Of a DNA stretch of 8,633 bases, positions 1 to 6,198 are shown in pieces. How positions within the stretch are numbered: position 1 is the first letter of the stretch; each line of letters begins with the position of its first letter. The stretch lies in contig JABFXT010000273.1 in the NCBI GenBank assembly GCA_013361595.1, positions 1 through 8,633 on the forward strand. Direction: 5' to 3'. The translations under genes were made by a program, and so were the position numbers. The stretch comes from Nocardia sp. GTDB lineage: Bacteria > Actinomycetota > Actinomycetes > Mycobacteriales > Mycobacteriaceae. A model generated the notes under the pieces. That model made no database searches and was not told the DNA's origin. It saw only the letters and a program-made list of their open reading frames with translations.

Positions 1-1104
1 GAGGGTGATCACGTGTCCGCCCGCCGGGCTGCTCGGATGATCCTGCCCCAGATGGGCATTGCCCTGTCCTACATGCCAGCACTCCTCGTTGGTCATGAAG
101 AGACGCTCACCGAGGTAACCGCGGTAGGTCATATGGATCGCGCCCACTGTCCCGGGTTCCACGACGGTGCCGCCGGCCGCCACCCGTACCCGCGCCGGGA
201 CGGGGTACAGATGTCGCTCGACCCGCACCGCCTCGGAGCGGGCCCCGTGCAACGCGTGGGCGACATTGCCGAGAACGGCGTCGAAGTAGAAATGCTGCAT
301 CAGACCGATCGCGTGGTCGGAATCCACTGCCGACAGCGGCATACCGAACCCGAGGCTTTCCAGCCCACCCCACATTCCGTCGGGTGCCGCGGACAGATCC
401 CCGACCTCGAGGAACCGCACTTCGTCCACCTCGTCGAGCAGTGCGGCCAGCCGGAGCAGCAACTGTTCGACCATCAGTCCCGGGTGCAGCCCGGTACCGT
501 GCAGGGATACGCCACCCGCCAGGCAGGCCCGCTGTAATCGGCGGCCCGATCGCCTTCGCGGGATCGCCCGGTCCACGAGCGGGCCGGCCAGTAGTTCCAG
601 GCCGGGCCGCAACGGTCGCGCGAGTGACGAGTCCACCGCGCGCATGCCCAACCGTAAAGCCCTGAGCGCGGGGCGCAACCGGGGGCCGAACGCGTCGCCG
701 GTGACCTTCATATCCGCCACCGTCCGCAGTACCGACAGCGGCGACTGCGTGGCCGACAACCAGGTCGGCATGGACGGATTGTGATAGGAGGCCGCCGATA
801 CGACGTTCTTGCCCGATTCGAGCAATTCGACGACATCGTCGTCGGTACCCTGCAACAGCGCGGGGGTGGTCGGTGTGTGGATGACGCAATCGGCCTCGAG
901 GGCGAGAATATCAGCTTTCGACGTGGTCGCGGTGATCCCCACCGGGGCCAGCCCGGCGAGCTCTCCGATATCCGTGCCGTGTTTGTGCGGACTGAACACC
1001 TTGACCCCGACGACCTCGAAGCCGGGAGATTCGAGGGCGGTACGCAATGCGCGTCCACCCATATCGCCCGGGCCCCAGATGATCAGCCGATATGGACCTG
1101 TCAC
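1..1104 (-). CDS. NAD(P)-dependent amine dehydrogenase / dihydrodipicolinate reductase-like protein (partial, C-terminus outside window)
   Basis: The frame is open for 368 codons from a GTG at 1104 to the left edge, so the C-terminus is missing. The GTG is chosen because GAGGAG lies 6 nt upstream (1111-1116). The N-terminus is a Rossmann NAD(P)-binding fold: beta strand, then GPGDMG (residues 11-16, a GxGxxG motif). A segment with HTPTTPAL (76-83) and GKNVVSAASYHNP (98-110) resembles the dinucleotide-binding half of dihydrodipicolinate reductase and 2,4-diaminopentanoate dehydrogenase. The second half has GVSLHGTGLHPG (198-209), GDLSAAPDGMWGG (235-247) and TNEECWHVG (338-346), which I associate with the actinobacterial amine-dehydrogenase-like group. 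Residues about 134-192 are Arg/Leu-rich and seem to be an insertion between the two domains. The family probably performs NAD(P)H-linked redox chemistry on an amine or imine, but the substrate is unknown. It lies 185 nt downstream of the crotonase gene and may have its own promoter. A true DapB role in lysine synthesis is unlikely given the length. Confidence 0.85.
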   Translation of the reverse strand, partial: MTGPYRLIIWGPGDMGGRALRTALESPGFEVVGVKVFSPHKHGTDIGELAGLAPVGITATTSKADILALEADCVIHTPTTPALLQGTDDDVVELLESGKNVVSAASYHNPSMPTWLSATQSPLSVLRTVADMKVTGDAFGPRLRPALRALRLGMRAVDSSLARPLRPGLELLAGPLVDRAIPRRRSGRRLQRACLAGGVSLHGTGLHPGLMVEQLLLRLAALLDEVDEVRFLEVGDLSAAPDGMWGGLESLGFGMPLSAVDSDHAIGLMQHFYFDAVLGNVAHALHGARSEAVRVERHLYPVPARVRVAAGGTVVEPGTVGAIHMTYRGYLGERLFMTNEECWHVGQGNAHLGQDHPSSPAGGHVITL

Positions 1105-1289
1105 AACCGTCTCCTCGCCGTTCGCGGACTTTCTAACACACCGCGGGATGTGACGCACACATTCTCCGTCGGGTGACGGCCGTGGATCCGGGAACAACTC
1201 TGTGCGAGATGAATTGGTGGCAGGTCATCGCAGGATGTGATCTGCGGTTCGGCTCCGGCTGGAGGTGGCGGCCGGCGTGGCGTTCTCGT

Positions 1290-2126
1290 TCACAACGGGC
1301 CGTGGGTGGTGTCGGTGCCGGACCGGAACGCGGCGAACGAGGCCTCGAGTTCACCGGTCGCGCTGCACATCACCTGGGTGCGGTTCTCTATATCGAGGGC
1401 ATGGCGCAGACTCGGTGCGTCCACGGTCTGCCACATCGTCTCCTTCGTCATCCATACCGCGAGCGGGGAATTGCGGGCGATCTCCTCGGCCTTGGCGATC
1501 GCGCGGCCGAGGAGGTCGCCGGTGTCGACGACCTCGAGCACCAGGCCTATCCGCAACGCCTCCTCCACGTCGAAAACACGGCCGGTGAGCAGGAGTTCGG
1601 CCGAGCGTGCCGCACCGACGAGGCGCGGCAGATGGTAGCTGGTCCCCATATCGCAGGCCGAGATGCCGTGCCGGATGAACACCGCGCCGAACGCGGCATC
1701 ACGGGCGGCGTATCGGATATCGCAGGCCAGTGCCAAGGCGAACCCGCCGCCGACCGCTGCCCCGTTCACCGCGGCGATCACCGGCTGGCGCAGCCGGTGG
1801 ATCTTCTCGAACGCCGACGCCATCAACTCCTGGGCGGCGAGGATCCGGGCGACCGGGGAACGGGCGGCGCCCAGCAGGGCCGCGGTCGGCGCGGCATCGG
1901 TGGCGGTGAAATCCTCCGGCCGCGCTTTGAGATCGGCGCCGGCGCTGAAACCGGCTCCGGCACCGGTGACGACCAGGGCTCGCACCTCAGGTTTTCCATT
2001 GACCTCGTCGAGTACCGAATGCAGTTCGGCGACGGTCTGATTGTCCAGCGCATTGCGCCGGTGCGGCCGGTCGATCGTCAGTACGACGACACCGGAGGGC
2101 AGGTATTCGGTGGACAGCGCGGACAC
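1290..2126 (-). CDS. Enoyl-CoA hydratase/isomerase (crotonase) family protein
   Basis: This is a 278-residue crotonase-superfamily enzyme that acts on an acyl-CoA thioester in the cytoplasm. An upstream in-frame ATG at 2219 exists but lies inside the SDR gene. The GTG at 2126 is preferred because AAGGAG (2133-2138) sits 6 nt upstream and the fold begins directly after it. Oxyanion-hole elements are present: GFSAGADLK (59-67) and AAVNGAAVGGGFALA (118-132). The position of the first catalytic Glu of enoyl-CoA hydratase (rat Glu144) is Ala130 here, and that of the second (Glu164) is Phe150. Asp159 in SACDMGTS aligns with the catalytic Asp204 of dienoyl-CoA isomerase. Hydration by the classical two-glutamate mechanism is therefore doubtful, and an isomerase or another crotonase reaction is possible. 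It starts 23 nt after the SDR stop and is very likely co-transcribed with it. The family call is firm; the substrate is unknown. Confidence 0.93.
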   Translation of the reverse strand: MSALSTEYLPSGVVVLTIDRPHRRNALDNQTVAELHSVLDEVNGKPEVRALVVTGAGAGFSAGADLKARPEDFTATDAAPTAALLGAARSPVARILAAQELMASAFEKIHRLRQPVIAAVNGAAVGGGFALALACDIRYAARDAAFGAVFIRHGISACDMGTSYHLPRLVGAARSAELLLTGRVFDVEEALRIGLVLEVVDTGDLLGRAIAKAEEIARNSPLAVWMTKETMWQTVDAPSLRHALDIENRTQVMCSATGELEASFAAFRSGTDTTHGPL

Positions 2127-2149
2127 GGACGTCTCCTTCGGTGGCGTGA

Positions 2150-2920
2150 TCAGCGTGCGACGGTGCCGCCGTCGACGAGGAACGTCTGCCCGGTGATGAA
2201 ACTGCCGGCATCCGAACACAGCAGCAGCGCGGTCCCGACCATTTCGTCGGGCCGGGCGATACGCCCGAGCAGGGTGGCCCCGGCCATGGCCGCGACGAAT
2301 TCCGGCGGATTGTTGCGAACCATATCGGTATCGACCGCGCCGGGCGCCATGGCGTTCACCCGGATACCGTCCGCGGCGAATTCGGCTGCCATGGAACGGG
2401 TGAACGAGAGCAGGGCCGCCTTACCCGCGGCGTACATCGACAGCGCGGGCGCGAACTGCATCGCCGCGACCGAACCGAGATTGAGCACCGCCGAGTGTTC
2501 ACCGGCGCGCAGATAGGGCAGAGCCGCCTGGATCAGGAACAGCGGCCCCTGTACATTGACCCCGAAGGATTTCGACACCGCTGCCGGTTCCATGGTGGCC
2601 AGCGGCTGGGCGAGGGCATTGGCGGCGTTGTTCACCACGATATCGATCCCGCCGAAGTTTTCCGCGGTGGTCTCGACCAGTGCGTGCAGGGCGTCCACGT
2701 CGCCCAGGTGGGTCGGTACCCCGATTGCCTCCGCGCCCAGTTCCCGCAGCCGCGCCGCGGCCTGTGCGCAGGCCTCGGGTTTGCGGCTCGCCACCACGAG
2801 CCGTGCGCCCGCGCAGGCGAATCCCTCGGCGATCGCGAGCCCGATACCCCGTGTTCCCCCGGTGACGATCGCGGTCCGCCCGCTCAGATCGAACAACTTC
2901 TGATAGGAGGTCCTGTCCAC
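2150..2920 (-). CDS. SDR-family NAD(P)-dependent oxidoreductase
   Basis: This is a complete 256-residue classical short-chain dehydrogenase/reductase, the usual length for the family. The cofactor motif TGGTRGIG spans residues 20-27. NNAAN is at 97-101, the structural Asn at 122 (VNVQG), and the catalytic Ser150 (NLGSVAA), Tyr163 and Lys167 (YAAGK) are all present. The PGAVDTDM turn (193-200) and the C-terminal GQTFLVDGG (244-252) are also typical. SRKP (45-48) after beta-2 favours NADP(H), but this is only a hint. The start is GTG at 2920 with AAGGTGG (2924-2930) just upstream. The gene leads a two-gene unit with the crotonase downstream, consistent with hydroxyacyl/ketoacyl or alicyclic alcohol oxidation in a degradation route. 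FabG-like or steroid dehydrogenase activity cannot be told apart from sequence. A palindrome and a -10-like element upstream suggest repressor control. Confidence 0.95.
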   Translation of the reverse strand: MDRTSYQKLFDLSGRTAIVTGGTRGIGLAIAEGFACAGARLVVASRKPEACAQAAARLRELGAEAIGVPTHLGDVDALHALVETTAENFGGIDIVVNNAANALAQPLATMEPAAVSKSFGVNVQGPLFLIQAALPYLRAGEHSAVLNLGSVAAMQFAPALSMYAAGKAALLSFTRSMAAEFAADGIRVNAMAPGAVDTDMVRNNPPEFVAAMAGATLLGRIARPDEMVGTALLLCSDAGSFITGQTFLVDGGTVAR

Positions 2921-2953
2921 TGTCCACCTTCTCGGTCTGCGGGCGATACCCGT

Positions 2954-2975
2954 GGCCGTAGGACGCTCTACGGCC
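2954..2975. promoter_or_regulatory. Perfect inverted repeat upstream of the SDR gene, candidate operator
   Basis: The arms GGCCGTAG (2954-2961) and CTACGGCC (2968-2975) are perfectly complementary around a 6-nt spacer. The repeat lies 34-55 nt upstream of the SDR start codon, between that gene and the TetR remnant. On the minus strand no T-run follows, so an intrinsic terminator is less likely than a protein-binding site. Its size and place suit a TetR-type operator overlapping a transcription start. Which protein binds is not known. Confidence 0.45.
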
Positions 2976-2982
2976 GGAGTCA

Positions 2983-2991
2983 GTTGTATCA
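2983..2991 (-). promoter_or_regulatory. Possible extended -10 element of the SDR-crotonase unit
   Basis: Read on the minus strand, this is TG-A-TACAAC. It fits an extended -10 (TGn followed by a TATAAT-like hexamer with 4 of 6 matches). The predicted start of transcription would be near 2976, directly next to the 2954-2975 inverted repeat. No clear -35 is seen, which extended -10 promoters tolerate. The support is positional and weak. Confidence 0.28.
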
Positions 2992-3031
2992 GCGCCCCGG
3001 CGGGTACGGCAGGATCGGTCCCGAAGCCCGA

Positions 3032-3457
3032 TCACCACACCAGCCGGGCGAGATAACGGAGAGAGTATTCGCGGATCGCGGCCGGATCGGTGATATCGAG
3101 CTGTCCCTCGGGGTTCAGCAGCGGCGACAGCGCCAAGCGGATCAGCAATTCGGTGACCGCCCGCAGATCCTGGTCCGGCATCGTCACACCGCTGCGCCGC
3201 AATGTGGCCGCGACCCGTCGGCCGGCCTCCGCGATGGGCAGCCCACGTGGTTGCCGGGCGGGCCCCGTGATCAATTCCGGTTCGCTGGTGACGATGCGCG
3301 GGCGAGCGGCGTCCGCTCCAGGAGGCCGAAGAAAAGGGTGAAGCATTCCGCGACGGCCGCACCCGGTTCCCGCCCTGCCGCCGCCTGGGCCAGTTGCCCC
3401 AGCAGCATCGGTTTCGCGCAGTACCAGCAGCTCGAACAGTGATGCGGGCCGGAAGTG
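3032..3457 (-). pseudogene. TetR-family regulator remnant lacking its DNA-binding domain and carrying two frameshifts
   Basis: The stretch reads as the ligand-binding domain of a TetR-type regulator. It begins HFRPASLFELLVLRE, which resembles the end of the HTH domain and the start of helix 4. Around the AAA at 3412-3414 the sensible reading moves to another frame (PMLLGQLAQAAAGREPG, then AVAECFTLFFGLLERTPL). Near 3296-3303 it returns to the first frame (RIVTSEPELITGPARQP) and runs to the TGA at 3032. This is a one-base gain followed by a one-base loss. About 140 residues remain against roughly 190-210 in the family, and the missing part is the whole N-terminal HTH of about 55 residues. In place of the HTH, the upstream sequence in the same frame is the tail and TAG stop of the XRE gene, which points to a deletion junction. 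An ATG at 3346 could start a 104-residue product, but it would hold only part of a domain. Function as a repressor is very unlikely. Confidence 0.68.
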
Positions 3458-3700
3458 CTACGCGGTGGCGGCGCCGGAGCCCAGGCGGGGAAAGGGTTCG
3501 GTGGAGAACACCACCTCGACGGCCACCTCGAAATACGCCGCGATACGCAGCGCCAGATGCAGGCTGGGGCTGTACTCACCGCGCTCGAGATAGCCGACGG
3601 TCTGGTAGTGCACGCCGAGTGCCGCGGCGAGTTCCCGCCGGGAAATACCCCGTTCGGCCCGCAGCATCGCGATGCGGTTGTAGATGGCCTCAGAAGGCAC
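3458..3700 (-). CDS. Small XRE/Cro-type helix-turn-helix transcriptional regulator
   Basis: This is an 80-residue protein made almost wholly of one XRE/Cro HTH domain. The HTH runs from about residue 20 to 46 (SRRELAAALGVHYQTVGYLE, then RGEYSPSL). The tail VEVVFSTEPFP (61-71) is typical of the short YozG/YgzD-like group often found beside membrane proteins or transporters. The start is GTG at 3700, inside the last codons of the permease gene; the two overlap by 11 nt, so translation is probably coupled. The likely role is control of the ABC operon or of a related membrane function, possibly at the inverted repeat near 5499-5516; this is inference. The last residues (GSGAATA) are low in complexity and abut the TetR remnant, so the C-terminal end may have been set by the same deletion that removed the TetR HTH. 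Confidence 0.88.
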   Translation of the reverse strand: MPSEAIYNRIAMLRAERGISRRELAAALGVHYQTVGYLERGEYSPSLHLALRIAAYFEVAVEVVFSTEPFPRLGSGAATA

Positions 3701-4541
3701 GCTGCATCGCCCTCTCCCGACGTGCCGCCATATTCGATCCGGACTCGTGCCGTGCCATGCGCCGCAACACTACCGGTGCGACGATCAGTCCCACGATCGC
3801 CCACGACCCCAGCACCGCGACCGTTTCGAGGTGGCGCCAGGAGCCGCCGATCTCGATCCCGGCGGCCGCGGGCGGCAGGAGTGCCGACCGCATTCCCAGT
3901 CCGGCCCAGTACATCGGGAACGCCTGGGCCACGCCCTGCAGCCAGCCCGGAAGCGCGGTGAGCGGATAGAAGATCCCGGAGACGGCGATCAGTCCCATCA
4001 GGGGCATCGTCAGCAGGAACGAGGCCCGGGCGCCGTCGAGAACGCCGCCCAGGATCGCGCCGAGCGGCAGCGCCGCGAGGAGGCCGAGCGACACCACCCA
4101 CGCGAACGTCGCCCACGCCCCGGGGCTGTCCAGTGACAAACCGCCGATGATGACCATTCCGGCGACCAGGACGACCAGTACCTGCACCAGAACCGATCCC
4201 GCCGCGGCGGTGACCTTGCCGACGAAGTAGCCGATCATCCCGTGCGGGACGGTCCTGGCCCGCAACAGCGTGCCGTCCTCGCGGTCCAGTACGAGCACAT
4301 TGGTGAGCGCGTACAGGCCGTTGAAGGCGATGATGGTGCCGAGTAGGCCGGGCAGGGCGAGTTCGGCGACCGAGCGGCCGGTATCTCCGTACTCGCGCCC
4401 GCGGAGTAGATAGAGCGCGCCCAGCGTGATCGCCGGCGTGAGGAACTGTCCGATCAGATCGGGCGCGTGGGTGAACATCTGCCGGAATTCGATCCAGCCG
4501 CGAAGGAAACCGGCGCGGACCGCGCCTGCGACGGGATTCAT
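3690..4541 (-). CDS. ABC-2 type transporter permease
   Basis: This is a 283-residue polytopic membrane protein and the membrane partner of the ATPase encoded just upstream. About six hydrophobic segments are visible, near residues 28-47, 59-84, 110-134, 143-166, 175-196 and 240-260. Between the second and third lies the cytoplasmic stretch DREDGTLLRARTVPHGMIG (86-104), the usual coupling loop of daunorubicin/ABC-2 exporters. The GIFYPLTALPGWLQ segment (189-202) is also typical. The ATG at 4541 overlaps the ATPase stop in an ATGA arrangement, and the 3' end overlaps the XRE gene. The C-terminal tail is basic (RRMARHE, AARRERA). It most likely exports a drug, lipid or other small hydrophobic compound; the substrate cannot be told from sequence. 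Confidence 0.93.
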   Translation of the reverse strand: MNPVAGAVRAGFLRGWIEFRQMFTHAPDLIGQFLTPAITLGALYLLRGREYGDTGRSVAELALPGLLGTIIAFNGLYALTNVLVLDREDGTLLRARTVPHGMIGYFVGKVTAAAGSVLVQVLVVLVAGMVIIGGLSLDSPGAWATFAWVVSLGLLAALPLGAILGGVLDGARASFLLTMPLMGLIAVSGIFYPLTALPGWLQGVAQAFPMYWAGLGMRSALLPPAAAGIEIGGSWRHLETVAVLGSWAIVGLIVAPVVLRRMARHESGSNMAARRERAMQRAF

Positions 4542-5467
4542 CGGGTGACCTCCGCGAGGGTGTGGATCGCGGTCGCGGAGTCCGCGGATTCGCAGCGCCG
4601 GACCAGCGTCATATAGGTGTCCTCCAGCGAAGCGCGGCGTACCTCCAGCTCGCCGATGCGATCGCCGTGTTGTTTGAAGAGCTCGTGCACGAACTTCGTC
4701 GATTCGGTGGTGGTGTGGACGAACCGCCGGTCGTCCACGGTCCAGCGAACCTCGGCCTCTCCCGCGATCGAACGAGAGAGTTCGTCGGCCGAACCGTCGG
4801 CGATGATGCGCCCGCCCGCCAGGATCAGGATCCGGTCGGCGATCTTCTCCGCCTCGTCGAGATCGTGGGTGGTGAGCAGTACCGTGGTGTCCTCCAGGTC
4901 GGACAGGCGATGGACGAGATCGTGGAAATCGCGCCGTGCCGCGGGGTCGAATCCGGCCGTGGGTTCGTCCATGAACAGCAGTTCCGGCCGGCCGACGATG
5001 GCGATCGCGACATCCAGCCGGCGCCGTTGACCGCCGGACAGCTCGGCGATCTCGGAGTTCGCGTGTTCGGCGAGGCCGACCAATTCGACGAGTTCGCCGG
5101 TGTCCCAGGGCTTACGGGTCTGTTCGGTGGAGTACGGGCGGTAGAAGGTCCCGAGATGGTCCAGCAATTCGTGGACCCGCCATTTGGCATGGTCGCGCCA
5201 GGATTGCAGGACGACCCCGATCCGCGACCGCCAGCGTTCGCCGCCGTGCTCGGGGTCGGTGCCCAGGACGGCGACCCGTCCGGCGGATCGCTGCCGGAAA
5301 CCTTCCAGGATCTCGATGGTGGTGGTCTTACCGGCTCCGTTGGGTCCGAGCATGACGAGCACCTCGCCACGCCGCGCCCGGAATGTCACCTCGTGCAGGA
5401 CATCGGTGGTGTCGTAGCGCATTCGCAGTCGGTCGACATCCAGCACCACGCCGTCGTTCGAAGTCAT
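4538..5467 (-). CDS. ABC transporter ATP-binding protein (drug/lipid exporter type)
   Basis: This is a 309-residue nucleotide-binding subunit with every key motif: Walker A GPNGAGKTT (41-49), Q-loop Gln88 (VVLQSWRDHAKW), signature LSGGQRRRLD (143-152), Walker B LLFMDEPTAGFD (163-174) and switch His201 (LLTTHD). The accessory C-terminal region (about 233-309) ends with the LEDTYMTLVRR element (281-291) found in ATPases that pair with ABC-2 permeases. The ATG at 5467 follows GGAGGA with a spacing of about 4 nt. Its stop overlaps the permease start by 4 nt (ATGA), so the subunits are translationally coupled and should form a homodimeric ATPase on a permease dimer. A promoter candidate lies 35-63 nt upstream of the start codon. 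Confidence 0.96.
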   Translation of the reverse strand: MTSNDGVVLDVDRLRMRYDTTDVLHEVTFRARRGEVLVMLGPNGAGKTTTIEILEGFRQRSAGRVAVLGTDPEHGGERWRSRIGVVLQSWRDHAKWRVHELLDHLGTFYRPYSTEQTRKPWDTGELVELVGLAEHANSEIAELSGGQRRRLDVAIAIVGRPELLFMDEPTAGFDPAARRDFHDLVHRLSDLEDTTVLLTTHDLDEAEKIADRILILAGGRIIADGSADELSRSIAGEAEVRWTVDDRRFVHTTTESTKFVHELFKQHGDRIGELEVRRASLEDTYMTLVRRCESADSATAIHTLAEVTR

Positions 5468-5498
5468 GAATCCTCCCGATCATCAACCTTCGATGATT

Positions 5499-5516
5499 TG
5501 TAGCATACCTACTACA
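5499..5516. promoter_or_regulatory. Inverted repeat over the -10 of the ABC operon promoter, candidate operator
   Basis: The arms TGTAG (5499-5503) and CTACA (5512-5516) flank an 8-nt spacer and enclose the predicted -10 hexamer. A factor bound here would block RNA polymerase. The XRE-type protein encoded third in the operon is the obvious candidate for autoregulation, but the arms are short and no motif for that family is known to me. Confidence 0.35.
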
Positions 5517-5530
5517 TTTGGCAGCGGCAA
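5502..5530 (-). promoter_or_regulatory. Candidate sigma70-type promoter of the ABC transporter operon
   Basis: On the minus strand, TTGCCG (5530-5525) and TATGCT (5507-5502) are separated by exactly 17 nt. Each matches its consensus hexamer at 4 of 6 bases. The downstream leader to the ATPase ATG would be roughly 30 nt and contains the GGAGGA ribosome binding site. This stretch is much more AT-rich than its surroundings. It lies between the end of the broken methyltransferase and the ATPase gene. Confidence 0.5.
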
Positions 5531-5564
5531 TGCTCAGGGAAGGTCTCGGGGCGTGCTCAGAGCA

Positions 5565-6144
5565 TCAGCGATCGGCAGGTGCGAGCGAGAACACCGCGAC
5601 CAAAAAGTCCGAATGCTCGGTGAAGGGCCGCAGGTCCCAGGTCGACAACAGGAGATCCACGGCGAGTCCCTGTTCGGCGGCGTCGGCACGGAGCTGCGCG
5701 AACTCGTAGCCGCGATCGGCGCCGAATCCGGTGACCACCCGGCCTTCCGGGGCGAGATGCCGGGCGAATCCGGCCAGTACCGCGGGCCGGGTGGACGGCG
5801 CCAGAAAGGTCATCACATTGCCCGCGCAGACGATCACATCGAAGTCCGCGCCGATACTCGGCCTCGGCGGCCGCGATCAGCACCGGGTCGATATCGACAC
5901 CGACAACGGTATGACCGGCGTTGTGCAGATGCCCGCCGAGCCGTCCCGGTCCGCAGCCCGCATCGAGTACACGGCCGCGCCGGCCCAGCATCGCATCGAT
6001 CAACCGGGCCTCACCGAAGATATCGTGCCCCTCGGCGGCCAGGGTCCGGAACCGCTGTACATACCAATCGGAATGGGCGGGGTCCGCCGCGGTCAGCTCC
6101 TCCCAACGGCTCGGTGTCCTCGCCGGCCGCTCATGCGCGCTCAT
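5565..6144 (-). pseudogene. Class I SAM-dependent methyltransferase, disrupted by frameshift and internal deletion
   Basis: The N-terminal half starts at ATG 6144 with AGGAGG 6 nt upstream. It contains motif I VLDAGCGPGRLGG (59-71) and the ribose-binding acidic residue in VVGVDIDPVLIAAAEAEY (80-97). After Tyr97 (5854-5856) this frame turns to Arg-rich nonsense. The expected continuation GADFDVIVCAGNVMTF, then APEGRVVTGFGADRG and STWDLRPFTEHSDFLVAVFS, lies in another frame and ends at TGA 5565. Joined, the halves give about 192 residues. From memory, relatives have about 20 more here, covering strand beta-3 and the GD(L) motif that contacts adenine. A deletion of a length not divisible by three would explain both defects. 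The strong RBS and high GC3 on both sides suggest recent decay. It lies 54 nt after the MBL gene and may share its transcript. The original methyl acceptor is unknown. Confidence 0.8.
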
Positions 6145-6198
6145 CCAGTTCCTCCTCGCTCGGTCGCCGGGGTGGCGCCCGGTGGAACCCTACGGCCG

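Noticed and set aside
1148..1179. Short inverted repeats ATGTG-ACGCA-CACAT (1148-1162) and CCGTC-GGGT-GACGG (1166-1179) between the crotonase and amine dehydrogenase genes
   Set aside because: The arms are only 5 bp, no T-run follows, and such repeats are expected by chance in GC-rich DNA. The support is too weak to call an operator or terminator.
1173..2516. A 447-residue plus-strand open frame across the crotonase and SDR genes
   Set aside because: It is an antisense shadow: Gly/Arg-rich, without recognisable domains, and opposite two well-supported genes.
4562..5503. A 313-residue plus-strand open frame opposite the ABC ATPase
   Set aside because: The ATPase on the minus strand carries all ABC motifs. 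The plus-strand translation is a codon-bias shadow.
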